From JALYLC01 sp963743275 (lineage in GTDB: Bacteria > Actinomycetota > Thermoleophilia > Gaiellales > JALYLC01), in assembly GCA_963743275.1 (NCBI GenBank), contig CAVUPB010000008.1:496001-560000 (forward strand): a stretch of DNA of 64,000 nt, read 5' to 3'. The position numbers were made by a program, and so were the translations under genes. How positions within the stretch are numbered: position 1 is the stretch's first letter; each line of letters begins with the position of its first letter. The notes below the pieces were generated by a model that saw only the letters and a program-made list of their open reading frames with translations, did no database searches and was not told the DNA's origin. Below are positions 8,685 to 17,940 of this stretch, piece after piece.

Positions 8685-9814
8685 CGGACCTCGATCGCCT
8701 CTTCGAGCAGACCCTGCACGCGGGCGGCCGACACCTCCCACGACCAGCTGCGGCCGTGCGACGCGGCCGCGGATGCGATACGAGCGGCCGTCTCGGGGTC
8801 GCACAGCGCGTCGAAGGCCACGGCCGCGGCGGCGGGATCGCGCGGCACCGCAAAGCCCGTGACGCCGTCGACGATCGCCTCGCACAGGCCGCCCTCCGCG
8901 GACGTCACGACCGCGCACCCGCAGGCCTGCGCCTCGAGCGCGGCGAGCCCGAACGGCTCGGCCCGTGCGAGGTAGGCGGTCACGCGGGCTCGCGCGTACT
9001 CGTGGCGCAGCTCCTCGTCGCTGATCCCGATGCGGACGTCGAGGCTGACCCCGAGCTCGCCCGCGAGGCGGCGGAGCCCGTCCTCCTGCGGCGGGTCCGA
9101 GCGCGGCGAGACGATCACGACGTGCCGCAGACGCCGGCTGCGCGCCGCCGCGCGGATGACCAGGTCGTGCCCCTTGAAGACCGTGAGCATCCCGACGGAG
9201 AGCACGACGTCCTCACGCGCGCCGTCGAGCGGGCCGTGACGGAAGACCTCGGCGACGCCGAGGGGCACGACGGTCGCCTCGACGCCGTAGGCGCTCTGCA
9301 GGCAGCGCGCGCTGTAGTGCGAGTTCGCGGCGACGGTCGTCGCGCTCCGCGCAGAGGCGGTGTCGAGCCGGCGCTCGTAGCCGTAGAGCGGCGCGTACAG
9401 CGCCCGGGTGCGAGCGTTCCGCGTCGCCGCGGCCAGCGGCTCGTGGTCGACGCGACGCGTCTCGTCGCAGAAGTAGACGGTGGGGAGCCTGCTCGAGAGC
9501 AGCATCGGCGGCGCCTGCAGGAACTGGCAGGGATTCGCGAAGACGACGTCGGCGCCGAGGCTCTGCGCCTTGTTGGAGAGCCGTCGCCAGGCGTGCGTGA
9601 GGCGAAGCGCGTCGGTGTAGCGCAGCGGCGGGCGCAGCCCGCGGTGGACCGCGGGAGCATGCGGTGCGAAGGGCACGAGCACCGGCGAGTCGGTCACCGG
9701 GGTCGCCGTCTCCAGCGCCAGCTCGATCACCTCGGCGTCGAGGCGCGCGACCTGCTCGCCGAGACGCCGCCGCGCGCCGCCGCGCGCCAGGTTGTGGACG
9801 ACGAGGACCCTCAT
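8681..9814 (-). CDS. glycosyltransferase, GT4 family
   Basis: A 377-residue GT-B fold transferase. It begins MRVLVVHNLARGGARRRL and carries the acceptor-domain VVFANPCQF and YFCDETRR segments, then the donor domain with VVPLGVAEVFR, VLSVGMLTVFKGHDLVIRA and the EPFGLAALEAQACG motif. ATG 9814 overlaps the stop of the upstream gene by four bases and its own stop overlaps the next start, so it is firmly inside the operon. The nucleotide-sugar donor is not predictable. Confidence 0.85.
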   Translation of the reverse strand: MRVLVVHNLARGGARRRLGEQVARLDAEVIELALETATPVTDSPVLVPFAPHAPAVHRGLRPPLRYTDALRLTHAWRRLSNKAQSLGADVVFANPCQFLQAPPMLLSSRLPTVYFCDETRRVDHEPLAAATRNARTRALYAPLYGYERRLDTASARSATTVAANSHYSARCLQSAYGVEATVVPLGVAEVFRHGPLDGAREDVVLSVGMLTVFKGHDLVIRAAARSRRLRHVVIVSPRSDPPQEDGLRRLAGELGVSLDVRIGISDEELRHEYARARVTAYLARAEPFGLAALEAQACGCAVVTSAEGGLCEAIVDGVTGFAVPRDPAAAAVAFDALCDPETAARIASAAASHGRSWSWEVSAARVQGLLEEAIEVR

Positions 9815-10938
9815 GCGACTCCCGCCCGCGCGTGCACGGAGCCCGCAAGGGCATACGCCCCCTCGAGCGCCTCGCAGTGCGCGGCCCATGAGTGATCGCG
9901 TGCCGACCGCGCGGCCGCGGCAGCACCCAGCCGATCGCGCAGATCGGGGTCGGCGAGCAGGGTCGCGAGCGCGCGTGCGAGCGCGTCGACATCGCCGACC
10001 GGGACGATTACGGCCTCCCGGTCGCGCGCGAGAAAGTCGGACAGCGCCGGGACGTCGGTCCCGAGGATCGCGCGACCCGCGGCCATCGCCATGAGCACGA
10101 CGCCGCTCGCCGGGTTGGAGCTGCGGTAGGGAACGACGACGACGGCGGCATCCGCGATCGCGCGGCCGAAGTCCTCGTCGCCGAGGGCCCCGAGCCACCT
10201 GACGGGCGGCCCCGCGGATTGCGCCGCGCGCCGCTCGAGCGCATGCAGGTAGTCGGGGCGCCCCGAATCGCCCGCGATCGCGAGCGGGAGCCCCGCCGAA
10301 TCGCCGACGAGCGCCCAGGCGTCGAGCAGCGTGTCGAGCCCCTTGTGAGGCGTGATGTAGCCGGCGAACAGGACGTGGCTCCCGCGCGAGGGAGTGCGCG
10401 CCGCGGGCGGGGTGTCGTATGCGAGCGGCAGGCAGAGCGTGCGCGCGGGCGAGCCCGTGATCCAGCCGGCCCGCGCCCGCTCGCTCGTGACGACCGCAAC
10501 CGCGATCCGGCGGGCATACGCACGCCGCAGGCGCTCGTCCATGAGCGGTGCGAGCAGCCGGTAGGCGACGATGTCGCGCCAGCGCGTCCCGCTCGCGATC
10601 GCGCCGGCACCCGGGGCGTGGACGACGCGCGGCGGATCGTGCACGACGGTCACGATGTCGGCCCGCACGCGGCTCGCCAGCAACGCGAACCAGAAGGCGG
10701 CGACGTCGTTGGAGCCGTGCTCGACGTGCACGACAGTGCGCGCGAGCAGTTCGCCGCGCTCGCGGCGGAACGCGCGGCGCGCCTCCCGCCGAGGCGATCG
10801 GCCGTTCCCGAGGGCGATGTGGCGGACGTCCCATCCACGCGCCGAGAGCGCGGCGGCGGCCCCCTCCACGACGTGTGCGACGCCGCCCCGTGCGGGCCCG
10901 ACGTAGAGGATGCTGCGAGCGTCGTCAGGCGCGTGCAT
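9811..10938 (-). CDS. glycosyltransferase, GT4 family
   Basis: A 375-residue GT-B fold protein beginning with SILYVGPARGGVAHVVEGA, the glycine-rich loop of the acceptor domain. The donor domain contains HVLFAGYITPHKGLDTLLDAW, VRWLGALGD and NPASGVVLMAMAAGR, in which the first Glu of the GT4 E-x7-E motif appears replaced (NPASGVVLM). This is a departure from its neighbours and could change activity or donor handling. ATG 10938 overlaps the preceding gene by 14 bases. Confidence 0.8.
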   Translation of the reverse strand: MHAPDDARSILYVGPARGGVAHVVEGAAAALSARGWDVRHIALGNGRSPRREARRAFRRERGELLARTVVHVEHGSNDVAAFWFALLASRVRADIVTVVHDPPRVVHAPGAGAIASGTRWRDIVAYRLLAPLMDERLRRAYARRIAVAVVTSERARAGWITGSPARTLCLPLAYDTPPAARTPSRGSHVLFAGYITPHKGLDTLLDAWALVGDSAGLPLAIAGDSGRPDYLHALERRAAQSAGPPVRWLGALGDEDFGRAIADAAVVVVPYRSSNPASGVVLMAMAAGRAILGTDVPALSDFLARDREAVIVPVGDVDALARALATLLADPDLRDRLGAAAAARSARDHSWAAHCEALEGAYALAGSVHARAGVA

Positions 10939-11989
10939 AGGCGTCGAGGCACCTCTCGGCGACCCGCTCCCATGTGAATCGCTCGAGCACGGACTCGCGC
11001 GCGGCGAGCGACATTCGCCGCCACAGAGCGGCGTCCCGGAGTAGCTGGTCGATGCGCTCGCGGAGCGCCTCGGGGTCGCCCGCCGGCACGAGGAACCCGT
11101 TCACGCCGTCGGCGATCATCTCGGAGAGGCCGCCGACGTCGCTCGCGACGACGGGCGTCCCCGAAGCCAGTGCCTCGAGCACGGAGAGCGGGAAGAGGTC
11201 GCCCGGAGTCGGTGCGCCGTGCTCGCCGTGGGTGACGGCCGGCAGTACCGCCACCCGGGCGTGCCGGTACTCGTGGACGACCTGATCGCCCGGGAGCGGT
11301 GGAACGAACGTGACGTTCTTCCCGGCGGCCAGTCGCTGGAGGACGGCGTGGTAGGCATCGTCGTACGCCGGTCCCACGATGCGAAGCGACGTCGTCGGGC
11401 CGAGCGCGCGCACCAGCACGTCGATGCCCTTGAAGTGCAGCAGCCGGCCCACGAAGACGACGCCATTGCGCGCGTCCCCGTTGGGCGAGAAGTGCTCGGC
11501 GTCGACGCCTCCGTAGACGACGCTCTGCCGCGGCTGCAGAAGCGGATGAAGACCGCCCGCGAAGCGACTGACCGGGAGGAACCCGGTCACACCGCGATCG
11601 AGCCGGAGCCGGCGCGCATAGTTGCGCCCGCGACCTCCGTGGTCGGTGACGAACACGGGCTTGCCCATGGCACGGCCGAAGAGGATGCAGAAGTTCGTGA
11701 GCACGCTCTCGTACTGGTGGGCGTGGACGATTCCGGCGCGTGCAAGACGGAGCGGCAAGGCCTCGGAGAGCGGATTGACCTCGTGTCCGGCGTACCTTCC
11801 GCGCACGGGCAACACGTCGATCTCGAGCGCATCCTCGCGGGTGCGCCGCCGCGCGGGGCCGAATGTCACGAGGCGGGTCGGGACGTGCCGCGACATCGCT
11901 CGTGCGAGTTCGAGCGCGTAGCGCTCCGCGCCGCCGAAGAGGCCGGTTTCGCCGAACTGGAGCGGCGAGACGTGGACGACCTCAGCCAC
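10925..11989 (-). CDS. glycosyltransferase, GT4 family
   Basis: This 354-residue GT-B transferase starts at GTG 11989, which overlaps the upstream stop by eight bases and is followed by AEVVHVSPLQFGETGLFGGAERY. The donor half shows VVYGGVDAEHFSP, GVVFVGRLLHFKGIDVLVRAL and DLFPLSVLEALASGTPVVAS with the GGLSEMI loop. A longer frame upstream has no better start. The domain order and length are ordinary for GT4. Sugar specificity unknown. Confidence 0.85.
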   Translation of the reverse strand: MAEVVHVSPLQFGETGLFGGAERYALELARAMSRHVPTRLVTFGPARRRTREDALEIDVLPVRGRYAGHEVNPLSEALPLRLARAGIVHAHQYESVLTNFCILFGRAMGKPVFVTDHGGRGRNYARRLRLDRGVTGFLPVSRFAGGLHPLLQPRQSVVYGGVDAEHFSPNGDARNGVVFVGRLLHFKGIDVLVRALGPTTSLRIVGPAYDDAYHAVLQRLAAGKNVTFVPPLPGDQVVHEYRHARVAVLPAVTHGEHGAPTPGDLFPLSVLEALASGTPVVASDVGGLSEMIADGVNGFLVPAGDPEALRERIDQLLRDAALWRRMSLAARESVLERFTWERVAERCLDAYARA

Positions 11990-12971
11990 GCAGCGCCTCG
12001 AGGTACAGATCGTGCGTCGCCGTGACCATGTCGTCGATCCCGAACCGGCTCTCCGCGCGCGCCCGCGCGGCCAGACCCATGCGCCGGACATCGTCGGGAC
12101 GCCCGGCGAGGTCGTCGAGCGCTGCGGCGAGAGCGGCCGGGTCGTCGGGCGCGAGCAGGAGGCCGCTGACACCGTGCTCGATCATCTCCGGCAGGCCGTC
12201 CACATTGCTCGCGACCACACAGCGAGCGCGCGCCATGGCGTCGAGCACGACGTAGGGGCAGGCCTCCCAGCGCGACGGCAGGCAGAGGACGTCGGCTGCG
12301 AGCGGGGCGTTGACGGCGTCGTCGCGCCAGCCCGCAAGCGACACGCGCCCGTCGTCGAGCGCATCGGCCATCCGCTGCAGAACGGGCCCGCGCGAGCCCT
12401 CGCCGATGATCGTCGCCGTCCAGTCTCCGCGCGCTCGGGATGCCGCGGCGAGCAGCACGTCGTGGCCCTTCTGCATGCCGAGCGTCCCGATGGCCATGAC
12501 GCGGAGCGTTCGGCCGGGGCTCGGCGGCTCGACGCCGGCGGGAAGGCGCACGCCGTTGAGGATCGTGCGCACGCGCTCGCCGCGGATGCCGTAGCGATCG
12601 TCGAGAAAGCTGCGCGAGCGGTCGCAGACCGTGACGATCCGGCGTGCGAGCCGGGCCTCCGCGCGCTTGAACGCTCCCTTGGCGGTTGCCGCGCCGCGCC
12701 GCCGCGGTCCGGGCAGGAGCGACGGATCGGAGGCGTTCGTGCGCGGGAGGTGCTCGGTCATGACCACTGCGGCACCGGTCGCGCGTGCGCGCAACGCAAG
12801 CGCGAACGCGCGCCGGTCGTAGGTGTCGTGGAGGTGGATGTGCACGACGTCTGCGCTGCCCGGCGACGACGAGACGTCCCACCCGCGCGCTCGCAGCCCG
12901 TCCGCGAGCTCGCCGATGTGCCGGCTCACGCCTCCGGTCACGCTCGTCGTTGTCAGCAGCCGGACCCGCAT
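11982..12971 (-). CDS. glycosyltransferase, GT4 family
   Basis: A 329-residue, slightly short GT-B enzyme: MRVRLLTTTSVTGGVSRHI at the N-terminus, an early VVMTEHLPRT segment, then IGTLGMQKGHDVLLAAA, IIGEGSRGPVL and EACPYVVLDAMARA. It is clearly a paralogue of the protein at 22063-23160, which has the same TEHLPRT, KGQDVLLEAA, SLPYVALEAMA and DGLxE landmarks in the same order. In both places the gene sits next to a Wzx flippase gene, which points to an old duplication of a transferase-flippase pair. Confidence 0.85.
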   Translation of the reverse strand: MRVRLLTTTSVTGGVSRHIGELADGLRARGWDVSSSPGSADVVHIHLHDTYDRRAFALALRARATGAAVVMTEHLPRTNASDPSLLPGPRRRGAATAKGAFKRAEARLARRIVTVCDRSRSFLDDRYGIRGERVRTILNGVRLPAGVEPPSPGRTLRVMAIGTLGMQKGHDVLLAAASRARGDWTATIIGEGSRGPVLQRMADALDDGRVSLAGWRDDAVNAPLAADVLCLPSRWEACPYVVLDAMARARCVVASNVDGLPEMIEHGVSGLLLAPDDPAALAAALDDLAGRPDDVRRMGLAARARAESRFGIDDMVTATHDLYLEALRG

Positions 12972-14405
12972 CAGGCTCCCGAGGGCCTCGAGCGCAGGCC
13001 GCGCAGATCGTTCGGCCAGGCATGCAGGACATGGGTGGCGACGACGAGCGCCACGATCGCCGCAGGAATGGCGAGCAGCGGCCGCGCGAGCAGCGCAAGC
13101 CCGACGAGCGCGAATGCCGCGTTGGCTGCGAGGGGGCCGATCAGGTGGCGCATTCCCAGGATCGAGCCGAACTGGGCGCGCACGACCGCGAATGCGCAGC
13201 CGGCGACGAACACCTCGGTGACGACGGTGAGCCAGGCCGAGGCGATGACCCCGAAGCGGGGAGCGAGCAGCAGATTGCCCGCCACGTTGAGGATCAGCGC
13301 AAGCGCGTTCTGCCTGAGCATCGGCCGCACGTCACCCCGCGCGACTTGCAGCGTGCCGAGGATGTTGGCGAGGAGCGCGATCGCGCCCGCGATCGCGAGC
13401 ACCCGAACGAGCGGGACGGCCGCTCCGTAGCCGCTCCCGAACGCGATGCGCACGAGGGGCCCGGCGAACACGAATGCGCCCACGCACCAGGGAAGGCCGA
13501 GGCTCGTCAGCCAGTGCAGCACGCGGCCGGCGAGCACGCCGACTTCGCCACGGTCGGCGTCGAGCCGGGCGAACCCCGGGAGCGCCGCACCCAGGACGAG
13601 CGAGGGCAGCATGACCAGCAGCGTCAGGATCTTGGTTGCCGCGCCGTAGGCGCCGAGCGCCGCCGGGCCGACGAGCCAGCCCAGCAGCACGAGGTCGATC
13701 GTGAAGTAGACGCTCGAGAGCAGCGACGCGATGCCGAGAGGCACGGCGACCTTGACGAGGCGCCTCGCGTCGCCCGGCTCCGGTCGCTCGAGCGGGACGA
13801 TCCGGTGCGCGGCCAGGGCGACCAGCGTGGAGTTGGCCACGGTTCCGGCCGAGAGCGCGGCGGCGACGCCCACGGCCCCCGCACCGCCGACTGCGAGCGC
13901 GATGGCCGCCCCGATGCCGCTGCGGTCGTCACGAGGTCGATCGCGGCCACCCGGCCTGTCCGGAAGAGCACGAGAAACACCTGGCGGCCTGCCCCGAGTC
14001 CGGCGGCCGCGACACCCGGAGCCAGCGCGAGAAGCACGCCGCCGCGCGTCGTGTCGACTCCGGCGAGCACGCCGAGCACCACGAGACGATCGCCATGCAC
14101 GCCCCCCAGGCTCCCTGGACGCGCAGTGCCGTGGCGAAGAGGCGCGGGCGCGCGTCGGGGTGACGCGACAGATCGCGTCCGAGCACGAGCCCGAAGCCGA
14201 GATCCACGATGGCGAGCGCGAGGTAGTACGCGCCGAACGCGGAGGCGAACGTGCCGAACTCGGCGGGCCCGAGCTTGCGCGCGACGACCGCGGTCGTCAG
14301 CGACGTGAGGGCGGTCAGCGCGATGCGCCGTCCGACCAGCGTGATCGCCGAGTCGGCGACGCGGCGCGCGATTCCGAGCGCGGTTTCAGGCGGTGGCTGG
14401 GTCAC
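12971..14405 (-). pseudogene. Wzx-type polysaccharide flippase, interrupted by two frameshifts
   Basis: Three consecutive reading frames together reproduce one ~478-residue oligosaccharide flippase of the PST/MATE-like superfamily. The N-terminal part (GTG 14405 to ~14090) has LGPAEFGTFASAFGAYY and LVLGRDLSRHP; the middle part (~14100-13920) has GVLLALAPGVAAAG and AAIDLVTTAAA; the C-terminal part has ALGAYGAATKILTLLVM and FGVIASAWLTVVTEVF. The intact paralogue at 23277-24767 aligns through all three. The shifts fall near 14065-14107 (next to a run of six C) and 13913-13925, each equal to one missing base. No other damage is visible, so sequencing or assembly error is at least as likely as real inactivation. 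Confidence 0.8.
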
Positions 14406-15818
14406 GTCCGCCAGGAACCGTCTCGAGTGCGGAGATTGCGCCGAAGACGACCGCGAACGTCGTAGCCACCGCGAGGTAGCGCACGGTGTAGTCGGTCGTC
14501 CAGCAGGTGAGCGTTGCGACGAGGCTTCCAGCCAGCGCGATCGCGTGTGGAGTGCGCCGTCGCACGCCCCGGGCGACCGTCAGCAACGAGCCCACGAGTA
14601 TCATCGCGAGCGCGAGCCCGCCGACGGCGCCGCCCTCGCCGAGCACCTGCAGTACGTGGAGTGGGCGTGCCCGCCGAGTCGGCCTCCGGGGTAGCTGCCG
14701 GCGATCTTCCGCTGCAGTTCGCCGAAGCCGACGCCGGCGATCGGGTGGTCGGCGATCGTCGTCCGCGTCGCCGCCCAGATCTTCGTCCGCGTCTGATCCT
14801 CGATGTGGTTCGCGGTCGACTGGCTCGTCGGAGCGATCACGGATTCGAGGCGCTTTCCGAGGCTCGCTCCGTCGACGACCGTGCCGACCGCGAGGATCGC
14901 CGCTGCCGCGCCCGCGATCGTGAGCACGGCGGCGATGCGCCCGCGCTCCTGCAGGATGACGACGAGGCACACGCCGAGGATGCCTCCGATCCAGCTCATG
15001 CGCGAGAGCGTGAGCATGAGCGCAAGAGCGATCCAGAATCCAGCGGCCGCCCAGATGATCCGCTCGCCCCCCGAACGCGCTCGGAGGCTCAGCGCCACGG
15101 CGACCGGAAGTGCGATCGCGAGGAGATTGCCGAGCGAGATCGGGTCGTAGAGAGCACCGCTCGGCCGAGCGACGTTCTCGAACTGGTAGAAGGCGGATTG
15201 GCCGGGTGCGCTCGGCTGAGCCCCTCCGTAGAGGTTGAGCGCCGTGCCGCTATGGAGCTGCCAGAGCTCGAGTGAAGCCTGTACGAATGCAGTGGTGACA
15301 AGTCCAGCGAGCACGACCTTCATGCCGCCGGGGCGGGCGCAGGCGCGCGCAGTCACGAACGCTGCAGCTCCGATCGTCGCAAGCAGGCCCGCGAAGTGCG
15401 CAGGAGACGAGCCCGTGAGCAGCGGCACCGCGATCAGGACCATCGCGAGAGCCGTGGGCACCGGGTTCCGTGTAGTGCGTGAGAGCTCGCCGCGGGCGAG
15501 CAACGCCACGATGACGGCGCCGAGGCAGAGCGGGGCGATGAGCGGTACCTGTATCCCGCCGAACGTGGTCGTATAGCCGCCGAACGGCGCGAGCACCAGC
15601 ATGACGACGGCTGTCGTCTTGACCGGCTCGCGCGCGGCCACGACCGACACCGCGAGCAGCGGCACGAAGACCGTGACGGCATACTTCAGGTTGCTCTGCT
15701 GTGCGAACAGGGCGAACTGGGCGGCACCCGTGCCCGCGATGCCGACGGCCAGGAGGCCGAGGCCGAGAGCCGCGATCCGCAGTCCGTCGACCGGGCCGGC
15801 GCTCGCGCGAGTGCTCAC
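14386..15818 (-). pseudogene. Wzy-type O-antigen ligase/polymerase, one frameshift
   Basis: A polytopic membrane protein of ~477 residues with the Wzy_C/O-antigen ligase domain, which would polymerise or ligate lipid-linked repeat units on the outer face of the membrane. GTG 15818 overlaps the upstream stop. About ten helices are followed by the diagnostic AGVGFGELQRK and GGHAHST segment. At ~14650-14660 the frame shifts by one missing base: the expected continuation YLQVLGEGGAVGG appears in the next frame, which then runs to 14386. Restoring one base rebuilds the family motif exactly, so error in the sequence is a real possibility. Confidence 0.8.
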
Positions 15819-16835
15819 CCCGCGGCGGCGACCATCCGCCGCGCCCCTAGTACGACGACGAGTTGGAGCGTCAGCAGGAACGCAGCCAGCGCGGTCACGA
15901 TCGCGTAGAGCATCGGCTTCGGCTGGACCTGCGCGCCAGCGCCGGCCTGGCTGATGAGGTCGACCTGTGGCTGCGACGAGGCGACGCCTCCCGCGAGTTC
16001 GGCGGCAGCGTGCTGGCGAGCGGTGAGGAGATTGGCGAGAGTCGCTTGCGCCGCGCTCACGGCGGTCGCCGTGCCGGATGGGACGTTCGAGTCGCTACCG
16101 CGCCCGAGTTGATCCTCGAGCCGGCTGATCTCGGCCTGAATCGGCGAAAGCGTGGTCCCGATGCCCTTGGTGAACGCTGCGACCTGCTGGCGGTTCGTCG
16201 CTCGGATGTACGTCACGAACTGTCGCGCGACCGCGTTCGCCCGTCGCTGCGCTCCGGCGCTGCGAGTCGGCCTGGGCCGAGATTGACATCAGATTCTGAT
16301 CACCCACCGTGGCGGTCGAGAGCGAACTCGAGAGCGTGCCACCCGAGATTCCGAGCCGAGCGGCGGCCGGGTCGACGACTGCGCTGCTGCGCATCAGCGG
16401 CGCGTATTGGACAGCGAGGTCATTCGAAGCCAGCACGGCATCTTGCGTGACGCCGCTGCTCGAGTGCACGACGACGCGCAACGTCGCCGACGATTCGTAG
16501 GTCGGCGGTAGCAGCGAGCAGCCGGCGTAGGCGCCGATTCCCCCGATGATCGACGCGAGCAGGATCCAGAAGCGCCCACGCCATGCAAGGCCGAGCCGAT
16601 CGACCGTGATCGCCGCTCGCGGCGGGGTCATGACCGGTGGCGCGGCCGGCGGCGCCGGAGGCTGTTCGGGGCCCTGGACGGCGGGACCCGGCGGCGGGTA
16701 TGCCGGGGGCGACCAGATGGCGCGCGGGGGCTCGCCGAGGAGTTCTGCGACAAGCCGGCGAAACCCGCCTCCTTGCCGGTACTCGACCGTGTACCCGTCG
16801 GGCCGTCCGCGGTTCGCGTCGCTCGCCATGCTCAT
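15815..16835 (-). pseudogene. Wzz-type chain-length/polysaccharide copolymerase, one frameshift
   Basis: The gene encodes a ~340-residue Wzz-like protein: a Pro-rich cytoplasmic N-terminus, a first membrane helix (FWILLASIIGGIGAYAG), a periplasmic-type domain with LPPTYESSATLRV, and a C-terminal helix (IVTALAAFLLTLQLVVV). It has no tyrosine-kinase domain. ATG 16835 overlaps the upstream stop and follows AAAGGTGG. Near 16254-16257 one extra base (or two missing) moves the frame from SISAQADSQ to AQRRANAVARQFVTYI. Both sides are well conserved, so the break may be a sequencing error. Confidence 0.75.
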
Positions 16836-17940
16836 CCACCTTTCCCGTGCGCGCTCCCGACGGTCATGCAGCTCAGGTACTCGTGCTCGATGCCGTCGAG
16901 AAAGCCGTCGAACGAGTGATGCTCGGCGACGTGCGCCCGTGCGCTCTCCGCCAGGCGGCGGCGCAGCGCATGATCTGCCGCCAGCGTGCGAAGGCACGCG
17001 GCGATCGCGTCGACGTCGCCGACGTCGACGCAGTAGCCCGTTTCACCATGCAGCACGAGCTCGCTCACGCCGCCCGCGTCGTAGGCGACGACGGGAAGGC
17101 CTGCGGCCATTGCCTCGAGCAGCGCGAGTGGCATGCCCTCCCACGCGGAGGTCTGCACCAGAATGTCTGCTGCGGCGTACAGCGCGTGCGGATCTGTGTC
17201 CTCCGCCAGCAGTCGTCCTCCGGCCGCTTCGAGCGCACGGCCGGCGGCGCTCGCGCGCAGTCCGGTGCCCAGCGCCACGATCTGCACGCCGTGCGCGGCG
17301 ACGGCGGCGGCGATCGCAGGCAGGTCTTGCGGGCGCTTCTGCTCGGCTGCTCGGCCGACCCACGCGGCGACCATCCGCGAGTCCCTGAGTCCGAGCACGG
17401 ATCGCGCGATTGCCCGCTCGTAGGCGCGCTCGGGCGCAGGAAGTCCGGTTGGCACCACGGCGATGCGATCGTTCGGGGCCACATGCCAGCGTTCGGCGGC
17501 GGTTCGCTGACTCCTGCAACGGCTATGACCCGGCGCTTGAGCGCTCGCGTGAGCACGAGCTCGGTCGCGGCGTAGGCCGTTCTCCGCGCCCGGCCGACGC
17601 GCATCTCGAACGACCACCCGTGAGGGGTGTAGACGAGCGGTCGGCGCGAGAGCTGCGCGACGAGCGCGGCCCTCGGCCCCGCGCGCGTCGAGTGAGCGTG
17701 CAGGAGCGAGACGCCGTTGCCACGCACGTGCCGCGCCAGCTCGAGCGGGGAGCGGATTGCGAGCCTCTCGACACCGCTGTCTGCGAGCCGCGCGTCGATG
17801 CTCGTCTCCACCGGGCACGACACGCTCACGCGCCAGCCACGTGCCGTCAGTCCCTCGCAAAGGCCGGCCACGTAGACCGGGACGCCGCCCGTTGGCCGCT
17901 CGAACACCTGGAGGACGTGGGGCCGGCCGGTGTCCGTCAT
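16832..17940 (-). pseudogene. glycosyltransferase, GT4 family, one frameshift
   Basis: The N-terminal acceptor domain (PHVLQVFERPTGGVPVYVA, LLHAHSTRAGPRAAL, VYTPHGWSFEM) reads from ATG 17940; the donor domain (IAVVPTGLPAPER, VAAWVGRAAEQKRPQDL, EGMPLALLEAMAAGLPVVA) reads in the next frame to 16832. The change occurs near 17497-17505, where AGVSE should run into AAERWHVAPNDR, and equals one missing base. Total length would be ~369 residues. The start overlaps the stop of the sugar-phosphate transferase gene by four bases. Confidence 0.8.

Noticed and set aside
12971..14405. Two separate flippase-like genes
   Set aside because: Alignment to the intact paralogue at 23277-24767 shows one gene with N-terminal, middle and C-terminal parts in three frames.
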